A DNA stretch of 64,000 nt from JAPOXR01 sp965221815 (GTDB lineage Bacteria; Pseudomonadota; Alphaproteobacteria; Rhodobacterales; Rhodobacteraceae), in assembly GCA_965221815.1 (NCBI GenBank), contig OZ244915.1:1674001-1738000 (forward strand), written 5' to 3'. The notes beneath the pieces were generated by a model. It was not told where the DNA came from. It saw only the letters and a list, made by a program, of their open reading frames with translations, and searched no databases. The position numbers and the translations under genes are program-made. Shown in pieces: positions 52,528 through 61,527 of this stretch; positions within the stretch are counted from its first letter, which is position 1, and each line of letters begins with the position of its first letter.

Positions 52528-53940
52528 TCAAAACCGCTGGACGAGCCGAACAGCCCGCTTCACCCACAAATTGTCAAAAAGGCGCTTGGCGAAATAGGCA
52601 CCGGCAGCGCGTTTGCTGGCCTCACCCATCGTCGGATACGGCGCGATGGTCGCGGCGAATGCGCCCAATTTCAATCGATTGGCAATTGCCATGGACCATA
52701 AATGTATCTGTTCGCCGGCACCGGAACCGACAATCGACGCACCAACCGGTCGCCCTTTGAAGATGATCGCTCTGACGGCACCTTTGCCATGACCTTCCGC
52801 CAGGGCCCGGTCGTTTTCGTCATAACCGAAAGACACGATTTCAATTCCCTTGCCATACTTCCTCCGCGCGTCGTCCTCACTCAATCCCACCTCGGCAATT
52901 TCCGGGTCTGTATAGGTGGCCGAAGGAATGTGATCATGGCGCACCTTCGACTTGAGGCCAAAGAGTGCCGACTTCAACACCACCGACGCGTGATATCCCG
53001 CCACATGGGTAAACTGAAAACCCCCGGTCACATCCCCGATCGCATAGACTCTGCGATTGGTCGTCTTGAGCGATTCATCAACCGTGATTGCCGGACCACT
53101 TGTTTCAATCCCCGCCACTCCCAGATTGAGTTTGTCGATATTGGGTTTTCGCCCCACAGCAACCAGTAATTTTGTCCCCGTGACCGTCAATCCTTCCGCA
53201 CCATGAACAGTCACACTCCCGGAATCTCCCTCAACCCGCGCGGCGGCAACACCTTCGTGAATCACCACACCTTCATCGCGAAGCTGTTGCAGGACAATAT
53301 CTGCATGTTCAGGATGGGAGCGCCCGAGTGCCTTGATTCCTTCAATGACTGTCACGAGGCAACCCAAACGACGATGGGCCTGGGCCAGTTCCATACCGAT
53401 GGGGCCACCCCCGATAATCACCAGATGTTCGGGTTTCTCGCGCAACTCAAAGATCGTCTCATTGGTCTCATAAGGCACATCGCTGAGCCCGGGAATCGGC
53501 GGCACCAGCGGTGATGAACCGGTCGCGATGATGAAACGGCGGGCAGAAATTCTATGATCCCCGGCAATCACCTCTCGCGGCGAAACAAATTCACCATAGT
53601 GAGAGATCACATGGACGCCCAGACCTTCAAATCTCTCGATACTGTCATGCGGCGCAATCTGGGCAATGACCGAAAAGACATGATCCTTCGCGCGTGCGAA
53701 GTCGATATCCGGTGTTACAGGCGTGACACCGAATGCCGCACCACTGGTCATGGCATAAGCATGTTTTGCCGCCCCGATCAGGGCTTTGGATGGCACACAT
53801 CCGTAATTCAGACAATCACCGCCCATCTTGCCCCCTTCGAGCAAGACCACCTTGGCACCCATCTGCACCGCACCGGCGGCGGCTGACAAACCTCCTGAAC
53901 CCGCGCCAAGTATACACAAATCAGTCTTGATCGAATCCAT
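52528..53940 (-). CDS. Pyridine nucleotide-disulfide oxidoreductase (MerA/Lpd-like)
   Basis: A 470-residue FAD enzyme: LCILGAGSGGLSAAAGAVQMG (FAD), redox pair in GGDCLNYGCVPSKAL, ATGSSPLVPPIPG, LVIIGGGPIGMELAQAHRRLG (NAD(P)H), VYAIGDVTGG. The C-terminal interface reads IAPYPTMGEASKRAA, so the catalytic His of true lipoamide dehydrogenase is Tyr. This and the downstream-of-TVP38 position mark the mercuric reductase-like group of unknown substrate, not Lpd. Start fixed at ATG 53940. Confidence 0.88.
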   Translation of the reverse strand: MDSIKTDLCILGAGSGGLSAAAGAVQMGAKVVLLEGGKMGGDCLNYGCVPSKALIGAAKHAYAMTSGAAFGVTPVTPDIDFARAKDHVFSVIAQIAPHDSIERFEGLGVHVISHYGEFVSPREVIAGDHRISARRFIIATGSSPLVPPIPGLSDVPYETNETIFELREKPEHLVIIGGGPIGMELAQAHRRLGCLVTVIEGIKALGRSHPEHADIVLQQLRDEGVVIHEGVAAARVEGDSGSVTVHGAEGLTVTGTKLLVAVGRKPNIDKLNLGVAGIETSGPAITVDESLKTTNRRVYAIGDVTGGFQFTHVAGYHASVVLKSALFGLKSKVRHDHIPSATYTDPEIAEVGLSEDDARRKYGKGIEIVSFGYDENDRALAEGHGKGAVRAIIFKGRPVGASIVGSGAGEQIHLWSMAIANRLKLGAFAATIAPYPTMGEASKRAAGAYFAKRLFDNLWVKRAVRLVQRF

Positions 53941-53944
53941 ATCT

Positions 53945-54676
53945 TCAATCCTTCCGTCGGCGGATGGCCTTGATGACAATCGGTAAAAGAGCCAGCGCAC
54001 AAAGAGCCAGAAGAGGCCCGAGGATTTCCCTTTGCCAGATGATGCCGAGATTGGGCGTCGCACCCGACTCGATGACTTCTCCAAGACCGGTACCAACCCA
54101 GGTATAGACAGCGGTACCAGGAATAATCCCAAGCACAGTCGTCATGATGAAGTTGCGTAAACGAACACCCACGAGAGCCGGGATCAAATTGGCCGCAAAA
54201 AACGGCACAACGGGGACAAGGCGCAACAGAAACAACACGCTGATTTCGTTCTCACGCAAGCCATCGCGCATCGACTTGACAGATCCGGATGACGAATCCA
54301 GCTTGCTCGACAGGTAGTTCCCCAGCCCCAGACGTGCTGCCAGAAATATGAGAACAGCACCGGTTGATGCCGCCACAATATTGTAGATGACGCCGGGATA
54401 GATCCCGAAGAGAAATCCGCCGGTCAAGGTCGCAGCCAGCGCGCCCGGCAATGAAAAGGCAACAATCACGATATAACACAGGACGAACAACATCGACATC
54501 AGGGGGTAGTTGGCATCCCGCCATGCGTTCAGAGCTTCACGATTTTCGGCCAGTGACTGCCAGGATAACTGATCACGAAACAGGATGAACACAAGAGTTG
54601 CAACCACAATAATGATGATGAGCGGCAACATCCGCCGCCAGTCAAGACGATTCTTGCTGTCTTCCGGATGGGCCAT
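53945..54676 (-). CDS. TVP38/TMEM64 (DedA superfamily) membrane protein
   Basis: A 243-residue protein with about six membrane helices. The VTT/SNARE-associated domain is FSLPGALAATLTGGFLFGIY, the FLLRLVPVVPFFAANLIPALVG amphipathic region, and FIMTTVLGIIPGTAVYTWVGTGLG. Its stop is 4 bp before the reductase start. The pair is conserved in many proteobacteria and sometimes fused, suggesting lipid or membrane redox work. Confidence 0.88.
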   Translation of the reverse strand: MAHPEDSKNRLDWRRMLPLIIIIVVATLVFILFRDQLSWQSLAENREALNAWRDANYPLMSMLFVLCYIVIVAFSLPGALAATLTGGFLFGIYPGVIYNIVAASTGAVLIFLAARLGLGNYLSSKLDSSSGSVKSMRDGLRENEISVLFLLRLVPVVPFFAANLIPALVGVRLRNFIMTTVLGIIPGTAVYTWVGTGLGEVIESGATPNLGIIWQREILGPLLALCALALLPIVIKAIRRRKD

Positions 54677-54856
54677 AAGAAACTGCCTTTCCTGACACTG
54701 ACGAGATCCGGAACGGCAGCAGACTTCTGCTCACATTACCGCAACCTTCGCCACCAGTCATTGACAATGAAGAGGGTCAACATGTATACGCAAATGCTTT
54801 CCGAATGACAATCGATGCGGTCGTCACTTCCGGCCCTCTCAGTTGGAGTCATCGAA

Positions 54857-54991
54857 ATGAAACGAACGTTTCAGCCCAGCAATCGTGTTCGCAAACGTCG
54901 CCATGGATTCCGCGCGCGTATGTCCACCAAGGCCGGCAGGCGAATCATCAATCGTCGTCGGCAGCGTGGTCGCAAGGTCATCAGCGCCTGA
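54857..54991 (+). CDS. rpmH: Ribosomal protein bL34
   Basis: 44 residues, too short for many gene finders: MKRTFQPSNRVRKRRHGFRA through KAGRRIINRRRQRGRKVISA. Canonical L34, followed by rnpA as in most bacteria. Confidence 0.96.
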   Translation: MKRTFQPSNRVRKRRHGFRARMSTKAGRRIINRRRQRGRKVISA

Positions 54992-55084
54992 GCGCTGCTC
55001 ACCCGATGCGGTGCCCCGGTTGGCGGGCCGCATTGTGTCTGTCAGCAAGACCAATTGTCTGTAGGCTTCAGCCATCTTCGCGCC

Positions 55085-55441
55085 ATGACCATCGTGACAT
55101 TGAAACGCCGTCAGGACTTTCTCAAAGCCGCCCGCGCCCGCCGTTGCCGACGAACGGCGTTTACATTGTTGGCCAACAAGCGGACTGCAGAAAAGGATGC
55201 TGATTGCATGCGCCTGGGTCTGACCTGCTCAAAACGTATCGGTGGAGCCGTGCTCCGCAACCGGGCCAAACGACGTCTCCGCGAAGCGGCACGGATAGCC
55301 CTGCCGCAATATGGCCATCTCGGCTGGGATTATGTCTTGATCGGCATTCCCCACCATAGCGTTAACCAGGAATTTTCATCACTCTTGTCAGATCTTTGTA
55401 CAGCACTGCGCCGCATTCACGATCCAACGCGACCCGTATGA
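55085..55441 (+). CDS. rnpA: Ribonuclease P protein component
   Basis: 118 residues. The RNR motif GGAVLRNRAKRRLREAAR (RNxxKRxxRE) and basic N-terminus LKRRQDFLKAARARR are typical. It binds the RNase P RNA for tRNA 5' maturation. ATG 55085 gives the family start. A longer frame from 55055 is unlikely. Confidence 0.93.
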   Translation: MTIVTLKRRQDFLKAARARRCRRTAFTLLANKRTAEKDADCMRLGLTCSKRIGGAVLRNRAKRRLREAARIALPQYGHLGWDYVLIGIPHHSVNQEFSSLLSDLCTALRRIHDPTRPV

Positions 55442-55451
55442 GACCCGTCAC

Positions 55452-55673
55452 ATGAGTCCCCTCGCTTTTGCCCTCTCAGTGCCAATTCACCTCTATCGGA
55501 TCATTGGCAGTCCATTGGTTGGCATGCATTGCCGTTTTCACCCAACCTGCTCGCAGTATGCTCTGGATGCTTTACACAAACATGGGGGTATTCGCGGATT
55601 ACAACTCACCTTCCGGCGGATTCTCCGCTGTCATCCATGGGGCGGATCAGGCGTTGACGAGGTCCCGGACTGA
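55452..55673 (+). CDS. yidD: Membrane protein insertion efficiency factor YidD
   Basis: 73 residues: YRIIGSPLVGMHCRFHPTCSQYA and LRCHPWGGSGVDEVP carry the conserved Cys trio. It lies 10 bp after rnpA and upstream of its partner yidC. Confidence 0.95.
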   Translation: MSPLAFALSVPIHLYRIIGSPLVGMHCRFHPTCSQYALDALHKHGGIRGLQLTFRRILRCHPWGGSGVDEVPD

Positions 55674-55806
55674 CCTGGGCAATCGACATGCAGTCAGATC
55701 AATGCCCGCACCATGAAACCCGTTGCCGACAATGTGGACGCAAATCAGCTTGACCATAACCCGTCAATCTAGTTGAAGGCTTCGGTTCCCTCCGAAGCGA
55801 ATGATA

Positions 55807-57732
55807 ATGGACAATCAGAACAAGAATCTCATACTTGCAACTGCCCTGAGTTTTCTCGTCGTGCTCGGCTGGTTCGTGCTGTTCCCACCCGAAGAAATGA
55901 CCACCCCGCCACCGGCACAGCAAGGTGGTGAGCCACTCGATATTCCCGGCCCGGACATCGCTGCCGCCCCACCTGCGGCCGGAATTCCGGCAACGCACGC
56001 TGATGCCGAAGGCGCAGTTCCTGAAAATGTTGACAAGATCCGGATTCCTGTTGAGACATCCCGTCTTGTCGGTTCAATTTCGTTGCAGGGAGGGCGCATC
56101 GATGATCTGCTGCTCAGCCAGTATCGTCAGACTCTCGAGGATGATTCAGAACTGGTGCGTCTTCTCTCGCCGGTGGGAACTGCGGAGCCCTATTACGCAC
56201 TATTTGGCTGGGCCCCGGCAGGATCTCTCGACTATAGTGCAGTCCCGGGGGCCTCAACTGAATGGCAGCTTGAAAGCGGCTCAGCCCTCACCCCGGACGA
56301 AACGGTGACACTGGTCTGGAATAATGGCGACGGGTTGACGTTCCGGCGAACGCTGTCGATTGATGACGGCTACATGTTGTCAGTATCACAGAGTGTGGTC
56401 AATGAAGGATCACGTACGGTTCGGCTGGCACCTTATGGTGTGATTGCGCGGCATGGAGAGCCCGATGTTCAGGGTTTCTTTATTCTTCATGAGGGCGTGG
56501 TTCAGATGGCTGATAGCCAGCTCGAAGAAACGGACTATTCCGATGTCCCGGACTTACCCTTCGATACGCGTGAGCGTGCCAACCTGAACATACAACCGGT
56601 CAACGCCAATGGCTGGATCGGATTTACAGACAAATACTGGATGCTGACGCTGATTCCGCGTCCCGGACAGCCATTTGACGCCGTCACAAAATATTCCGAA
56701 GCCACCGATATCTTTCAGACCGAGGCACGGATGCCGACTGTGGAGGTCGCGCCACGGGAAAGCTATGGCACCGACACCCTGTTATTTGCCGGGGCCAAGG
56801 AGTGGGAGCTGATAAAAGGCTATGAGGATCGGTTCGGGATTGAACGTTTCGTCGATTCCATTGACTGGGGCTGGTTCTTCTTTCTGACCAAGCCCATCTT
56901 TCTGCTGTTGCACTGGCTGAACGCCTATGTCGGGAATATGGGGTGGTCGATCATCTGCCTGACCTTCATTATCAAGGCCGGACTCTTTCCGCTCGCCTAC
57001 AAATCCTATGTATCGATGGCGAAAATGAAAGAACTGCAGCCAGAGATGGAAAAAATCAAGGAACAGACCGGCGACGACAGAAAAGAACTGCAGCGCCAGA
57101 TGATGGAGCTTTACAAGACACGAAAGATCAACCCCGCAGCAGGTTGTCTGCCTATCCTGCCACAGATCCCGATCTTCTTCTCTTTATACAAGGTGATTTT
57201 CGTCACCATCGAGATGCGGCACGCCCCGTTCATTTGGTGGATTCGTGATCTTTCGGTGCCCGATCCCACTTCAATCCTGAACCTGTTCGGTGCTCTGCCC
57301 TGGGGTGCCCCGGATCCCGGATCCCTGATATCTCTCATTTCTTTGGGCGTCCTCCCGATTCTTCTTGGAATCAGTATGTGGTTGCAACAAAAGCTCAACC
57401 CGGCACCGACCGATCCCACTCAGGCAGCGGTTTTTGCCTGGATGCCGTGGGTCTTCATGTTCATGTTGGGGCAGTTCGCGAGTGGACTGATCATCTACTG
57501 GATTGCCAACAACATGATCACCTTTGCACAGCAATATGTGATCATGCGCAGTCAGGGGGTGAAACCGGACATACTTGGGAACATCATCACGAGTTTCAAG
57601 AAAAAGGAAAAAAAGGAGCCGGTGATCAAACAGAGGAATTCCCGCAGCGGTGGTCACCAACAGGAAAGCCATCAAAAAAAGTCACGGAAACCACGGAAAC
57701 GCACGTCGCAAGGCAGGAAAAAGAACGGTTAG
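55807..57732 (+). CDS. yidC: Membrane protein insertase YidC
   Basis: About 641 residues: N-terminal anchor (NLILATALSFLVVLGWFVLF), a large periplasmic P1 domain (about residues 60-350), and the conserved insertase core (IICLTFIIKAGLFPLAYKSY with the hydrophilic-groove region, KINPAAGCLPILPQIPIFFSLYKV, then AVFAWMPWVFMFMLGQFASGLIIYW). The tail is very basic (KKEKKEPVIKQRN, KKSRKPRKRTSQGRKKN), a ribosome contact in many alphaproteobacteria. The start may also be ATG 55801. Confidence 0.95.
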   Translation: MDNQNKNLILATALSFLVVLGWFVLFPPEEMTTPPPAQQGGEPLDIPGPDIAAAPPAAGIPATHADAEGAVPENVDKIRIPVETSRLVGSISLQGGRIDDLLLSQYRQTLEDDSELVRLLSPVGTAEPYYALFGWAPAGSLDYSAVPGASTEWQLESGSALTPDETVTLVWNNGDGLTFRRTLSIDDGYMLSVSQSVVNEGSRTVRLAPYGVIARHGEPDVQGFFILHEGVVQMADSQLEETDYSDVPDLPFDTRERANLNIQPVNANGWIGFTDKYWMLTLIPRPGQPFDAVTKYSEATDIFQTEARMPTVEVAPRESYGTDTLLFAGAKEWELIKGYEDRFGIERFVDSIDWGWFFFLTKPIFLLLHWLNAYVGNMGWSIICLTFIIKAGLFPLAYKSYVSMAKMKELQPEMEKIKEQTGDDRKELQRQMMELYKTRKINPAAGCLPILPQIPIFFSLYKVIFVTIEMRHAPFIWWIRDLSVPDPTSILNLFGALPWGAPDPGSLISLISLGVLPILLGISMWLQQKLNPAPTDPTQAAVFAWMPWVFMFMLGQFASGLIIYWIANNMITFAQQYVIMRSQGVKPDILGNIITSFKKKEKKEPVIKQRNSRSGGHQQESHQKKSRKPRKRTSQGRKKNG

Positions 57733-57857
57733 TCCGATTTGGGGTTTGAGCCCCTGATCAATCGTCACAGCGACAGAGCAATACCATTCCTCGCAATTGG
57801 CAAATGCCGTGCCTGATGTTCTGCCCGGGCATGGAACCTTGCCACTGACAATTTGAA

Positions 57858-58601
57858 ATGAAAGACCACTGGATTGAAACCGGCAATTGTCCTAATGGGT
57901 CAGTCACCCCAAGTTCGATACAGGCCCCGGAGCGCAATGAAGTGGAGCATCACCAAAAGGTTTCTGTCTTTGCTGCGGCCCCGGGTCGTTCGACAACCAG
58001 AAGGGCCAGGAGGCTCTTTTCCGGCGATTGTCGTTTTTTGCTGAGCGCGCCAACTGTTGACTGTTTACCGCCTGCTGATCGGCCAGAAGTCTGTTTTACC
58101 GGCCGCTCCAATGTCGGAAAATCCTCTATCATCAATGCTCTGACCCATCAGCGACGGTTGGCACGAATATCGAATACCCCCGGCCGGACCCGCGAGATCA
58201 ATCTTTTTGCCGTCGGGAATGCGCATCATCTCGCCGACCTGCCCGGTTATGGATTTGCGCGTATGTCCAAATCTGTCGCGGCCCGATCGGCCCTGTCAAT
58301 CAACGACTATATCATGCAGCGCGCATCTTTACGCCGGGTCTTTCTGCTCATTGATGCACGAAGAGGCCCTATGGACATCGATGATTCATTCATGCACTTT
58401 CTTGATGAAGCCGGTGTCAATTTCCAGATTGTCGTCACCAAACTTGACAAATTGCGGGCACCACAGCAGATGCAATTGGAAGACACAATCCGCACTTCGC
58501 TCGCAACCCATCCGGCTTCATTTCCGCAGGCTATCGGGACATCTGCGGTGACCAAGAAGGGAATTGATACATTGCGATGTCAAATCGCCGCCATCAGGTA
58601 A
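57858..58601 (+). CDS. engB: Ribosome biogenesis GTPase EngB/YsxC
   Basis: Up to 247 residues, with an N-terminal extension compared with about 200 in most. G1 FTGRSNVGKSSIINALT, G2 NTPGRTREINLF, G3 LADLPGYGFARMS, G4 VTKLDKL, G5 GTSAVTKKG. It assists 50S assembly. Confidence 0.93.
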   Translation: MKDHWIETGNCPNGSVTPSSIQAPERNEVEHHQKVSVFAAAPGRSTTRRARRLFSGDCRFLLSAPTVDCLPPADRPEVCFTGRSNVGKSSIINALTHQRRLARISNTPGRTREINLFAVGNAHHLADLPGYGFARMSKSVAARSALSINDYIMQRASLRRVFLLIDARRGPMDIDDSFMHFLDEAGVNFQIVVTKLDKLRAPQQMQLEDTIRTSLATHPASFPQAIGTSAVTKKGIDTLRCQIAAIR

Positions 58602-58645
58602 AGACGATCAGCAGAGCCAGATCGACTGACAAATCGTGTATGTGA

Positions 58646-59512
58646 GTGATGCAGAAGCGGTCCACAATGAAATCAAACCAGACCGACACCGCGCGGACAT
58701 TGTCCGAAGCTCTCCCCTATCTGCAACGTTATGAGGGGGCGACAGTCGTCATCAAAATCGGTGGCAGCACGATTTCGGACAACACCATACTTCCTGCTTT
58801 TGCACGCGACATTACCTTGATGAAACAGGTCGGGGTCAATCCCGTGGTGGTCCATGGCGGCGGCCCTGAAATCAGTCAACTGCTGTCCAGACTGGGGATA
58901 GAGTCCGAATTCGTTGACGGCAAAAGGGTTTCTGGGAGTGACACGGTTGAGATTGCTGAAATGGTGCTGGCCGGTTCGCTCAACAAGCGCATCGTCCAGG
59001 CCATCAACAACCAGGGTGGGCAAGCCGTCGGAATTTCAGGCAAAGATGCAAGTCTGATGGCATGCACACAGACTGATCCCAAACTCGGCCTGGTTGGCGT
59101 TCCGACGCGGATCAATGTGCAATTGTTGCAGGTCTTGTCTGCACACCAGTTCATTCCGGTCATCGCCCCGATCGGGGTCGGCAACAACGGCACAACGCTC
59201 AATGTCAATGGAGACACTGCGGCCGGAGCTATCGCTTCCGGCCTCAAGGCCGACCGGTTGTTACTGCTGACCGATGTCGATGGTGTCATGGATGCGGACG
59301 GGCAATTGCTCACGCAACTTTCTGCAGATGATATTAGTGAGTTACGGGAAAACGGGACCTTGAAAGGCGGGATGATTCCCAAGGCCGAAACTGCAATTGC
59401 GGCACTGCGCGAAGGCGTCAGAGCTGCAGTCATTCTCAATGGTCGCATCCCCAATGCCGTGCTTCTGGAGTTGTTTACCGATCTCGGTGCCGGGAGCCTG
59501 ATTCGTCTATGA
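58646..59512 (+). CDS. argB: Acetylglutamate kinase
   Basis: 288 residues or 281 from ATG 58667. VVIKIGGSTISDN (phosphate-binding Lys), VVVHGGGPEISQLLSRLGI, VDGKRVS, GISGKDASLM, NVNGDTAAGAIA and LLLTDVDGVMD are all present. Second step of arginine synthesis. It overlaps the next gene by 4 bp. Confidence 0.95.
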   Translation: MMQKRSTMKSNQTDTARTLSEALPYLQRYEGATVVIKIGGSTISDNTILPAFARDITLMKQVGVNPVVVHGGGPEISQLLSRLGIESEFVDGKRVSGSDTVEIAEMVLAGSLNKRIVQAINNQGGQAVGISGKDASLMACTQTDPKLGLVGVPTRINVQLLQVLSAHQFIPVIAPIGVGNNGTTLNVNGDTAAGAIASGLKADRLLLLTDVDGVMDADGQLLTQLSADDISELRENGTLKGGMIPKAETAIAALREGVRAAVILNGRIPNAVLLELFTDLGAGSLIRL

Positions 59513-60183
59513 ACTTTCGTGACATTGCTGCGAAGGCCGCTGCATTTTACCTCCACATCTATGGCGGATTCACCACTGGATCCAGCGATACCGCCCTGCC
59601 ACCCGACACCAAATCACTTCTTCTCCTGGGACCCAAGGAACCTGGTTTCTGGCCATATGTGAGTGCTGAGCCAGAATTTCTGGATGGTCAGTCCAATCCC
59701 CTGGATCGCTGGTCACGGCGTGCCATTGACACCCTTGCAAGTGATTGTGCGGCGCAGTCCCTATTCCCCTTTGGCGGACCGCCATGGCTGCCCTTCACGA
59801 GTTGGGCTCTGCGCACGGGGCGTTGCTGGGTGTCGCCTATTCAATTTCTTGTGCACGACATGGCCGGACTGATGGTTTCGTTTCGCGGCGCCCTTGCCAT
59901 TCCCTATCGGATCAAATTGCCCCGGCCCCCTCTTTCTGCATCTCCATGCGCAAGTTGCCCGGACAAACCCTGTATCACGGCATGCCCGGCGAACGCACTT
60001 GATGATGACCATTATGACAGTCAGGCCTGTATTGACTATACTGGCAGCCAGGCGGGTCATGATTGCTTGATGCGTGGTTGCGCCGTTCGCCGGATCTGCC
60101 CGGTCAGTATGAAATTTCCACGGCATGAAGCCCAATCGCACTTTCATCAAAAAGCGCTGATCAACTCGCGCAATCCGCCATGA
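59509..60183 (+). CDS. 4Fe-4S ferredoxin-like protein (QueG-related fold part)
   Basis: A 224-residue protein. Two cysteine clusters at the C-terminal half: SPCASCPDKPCITACPANAL and CLMRGCAVRRICPVS, spaced as in the ferredoxin domain of epoxyqueuosine reductase-like proteins. The N-terminal B12-binding part is missing or short. Coupled by ATGA overlaps to argB and sixA. Role unknown, although the same neighbour occurs beside argB in related genomes. Confidence 0.7.
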   Translation: MNFRDIAAKAAAFYLHIYGGFTTGSSDTALPPDTKSLLLLGPKEPGFWPYVSAEPEFLDGQSNPLDRWSRRAIDTLASDCAAQSLFPFGGPPWLPFTSWALRTGRCWVSPIQFLVHDMAGLMVSFRGALAIPYRIKLPRPPLSASPCASCPDKPCITACPANALDDDHYDSQACIDYTGSQAGHDCLMRGCAVRRICPVSMKFPRHEAQSHFHQKALINSRNPP

Positions 60184-60683
60184 AACTGATTATTGTCCGC
60201 CATGCAAAATCAAGCTGGGACCCGCCAGAAGTTGGCGACCATCACAGGCCTCTGGCTGCGCGTGGACGCAAGGCTGCGACACGAATCGGTCAATGGCTCG
60301 CAGATGGCGGGCATATTCCCGCTTCTGTTCTCTGTTCAACTGCGACCCGGACACGGCAGACTTGGGAATGTCTCAGTTCGCATTTCCCCAACACACCCGA
60401 AATCCGATTGACAGACCAGCTCTATCACGCCAGTGTGCGACAGATCTGGGCCGTGTTGCAAAATGACGGATCAGTGGACCTGCCGACTCTCATTATTGGA
60501 CACAACCCGGGAATTGGTGAATTCGCCGCCTCTTGCCTGCAAGCCCCACCAAGAGATCATGATTTCAGGCGCTATCCAACCGCCGCCACAACAGTCTGCA
60601 CATTCCCGGCAACCGGATGGCAGCAGGTCTCCATGCAAAGTGGCCAGCTCATGGCATTTGTGGTGCCACGGAAATTAGCTTGA
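60180..60683 (+). CDS. sixA: Phosphohistidine phosphatase SixA
   Basis: A 167-residue histidine phosphatase: LIIVRHAKSSWD (RHA/G motif), RPLAARGRKAATRIG, STATRTRQTWECL, and the second His in TLIIGHNPGIGEFA. It removes phosphate from His of phosphotransfer proteins. Last of the argB run. Confidence 0.9.
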   Translation: MKLIIVRHAKSSWDPPEVGDHHRPLAARGRKAATRIGQWLADGGHIPASVLCSTATRTRQTWECLSSHFPNTPEIRLTDQLYHASVRQIWAVLQNDGSVDLPTLIIGHNPGIGEFAASCLQAPPRDHDFRRYPTAATTVCTFPATGWQQVSMQSGQLMAFVVPRKLA

Positions 60684-60726
60684 ACTCTTCATCCGGCTGA
60701 AACAGCGCAAATCGCAAACCTGCTGG

Positions 60727-61503
60727 TCAGTGACCGAGGATCTGGCTCAGAAAGAGTTGCGTGCGTTCATTTTGTGGATTGTCGAAAAATTCTTTGGGTT
60801 GATTCTGCTCCACGATCTGCCCTTCATCCATGAAGATCACGCGATCCGCAACCTGACGGGCAAACCCCATCTCATGGGTCACGCAAATCATTGTCATACC
60901 ATCCTCGGCAAGCTCGATCATCGTGTCCAGCACCTCCTTGATCATCTCAGGATCCAATGCAGAGGTTGGTTCATCGAACAACATGATCCGTGGTCGCATA
61001 CAAAGAGAGCGTGCGATTGCCACCCGTTGCTGTTGGCCGCCCGACAGCTGGCCAGGATATTTGTGTGCCTGTTCAGGGATCTTGACCTTTTCAAGAAAAT
61101 ACATCGCGGTTTTCTCGGCATCACTGCGCGGTGTCTTTCTGACCCATATCGGTGCCAGTGTGCAGTTTTCCATGATCGTCAGATGTGGAAACAGATTGAA
61201 ATGCTGGAAACACATGCCAACTTCCGAACGGATCTGGTCAATACCCTTAAGATCTGAGGATAATTCAGTACCTTCAACAATGATCGACCCTTCCTGATGC
61301 TCCTCGAGGCGATTGATACAGCGAATCAGCGTTGATTTGCCTGAACCCGACGGCCCGCAAATCACGATTCGTTCGCCATGCCCGACGGTGAGATTGATAT
61401 CGACAAGGGCATGGAAATTTCCGTACCATTTATTCATGCCGGAAATTTCAACAGCATTATCGCTTGTTGGTTCTGGCGACTCGTTTGTGCCGGTCATCGT
61501 CAT
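60727..61503 (-). CDS. aapP: General L-amino acid ABC transporter ATP-binding protein
   Basis: A 258-residue ATPase: Walker A CGPSGSGKSTLIRCINRLEE, Q loop MCFQHFNLFPHL, signature LSGGQQQRVAIARSLCMRP, Walker B IMLFDEPTSALDPE, H loop CVTHEMGFA. It powers AapQM. It starts 24 bp after aapM. Confidence 0.94.
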   Translation of the reverse strand: MTMTGTNESPEPTSDNAVEISGMNKWYGNFHALVDINLTVGHGERIVICGPSGSGKSTLIRCINRLEEHQEGSIIVEGTELSSDLKGIDQIRSEVGMCFQHFNLFPHLTIMENCTLAPIWVRKTPRSDAEKTAMYFLEKVKIPEQAHKYPGQLSGGQQQRVAIARSLCMRPRIMLFDEPTSALDPEMIKEVLDTMIELAEDGMTMICVTHEMGFARQVADRVIFMDEGQIVEQNQPKEFFDNPQNERTQLFLSQILGH

Positions 61504-61527
61504 ACCCCTTGATCCATCAAAGCAGCC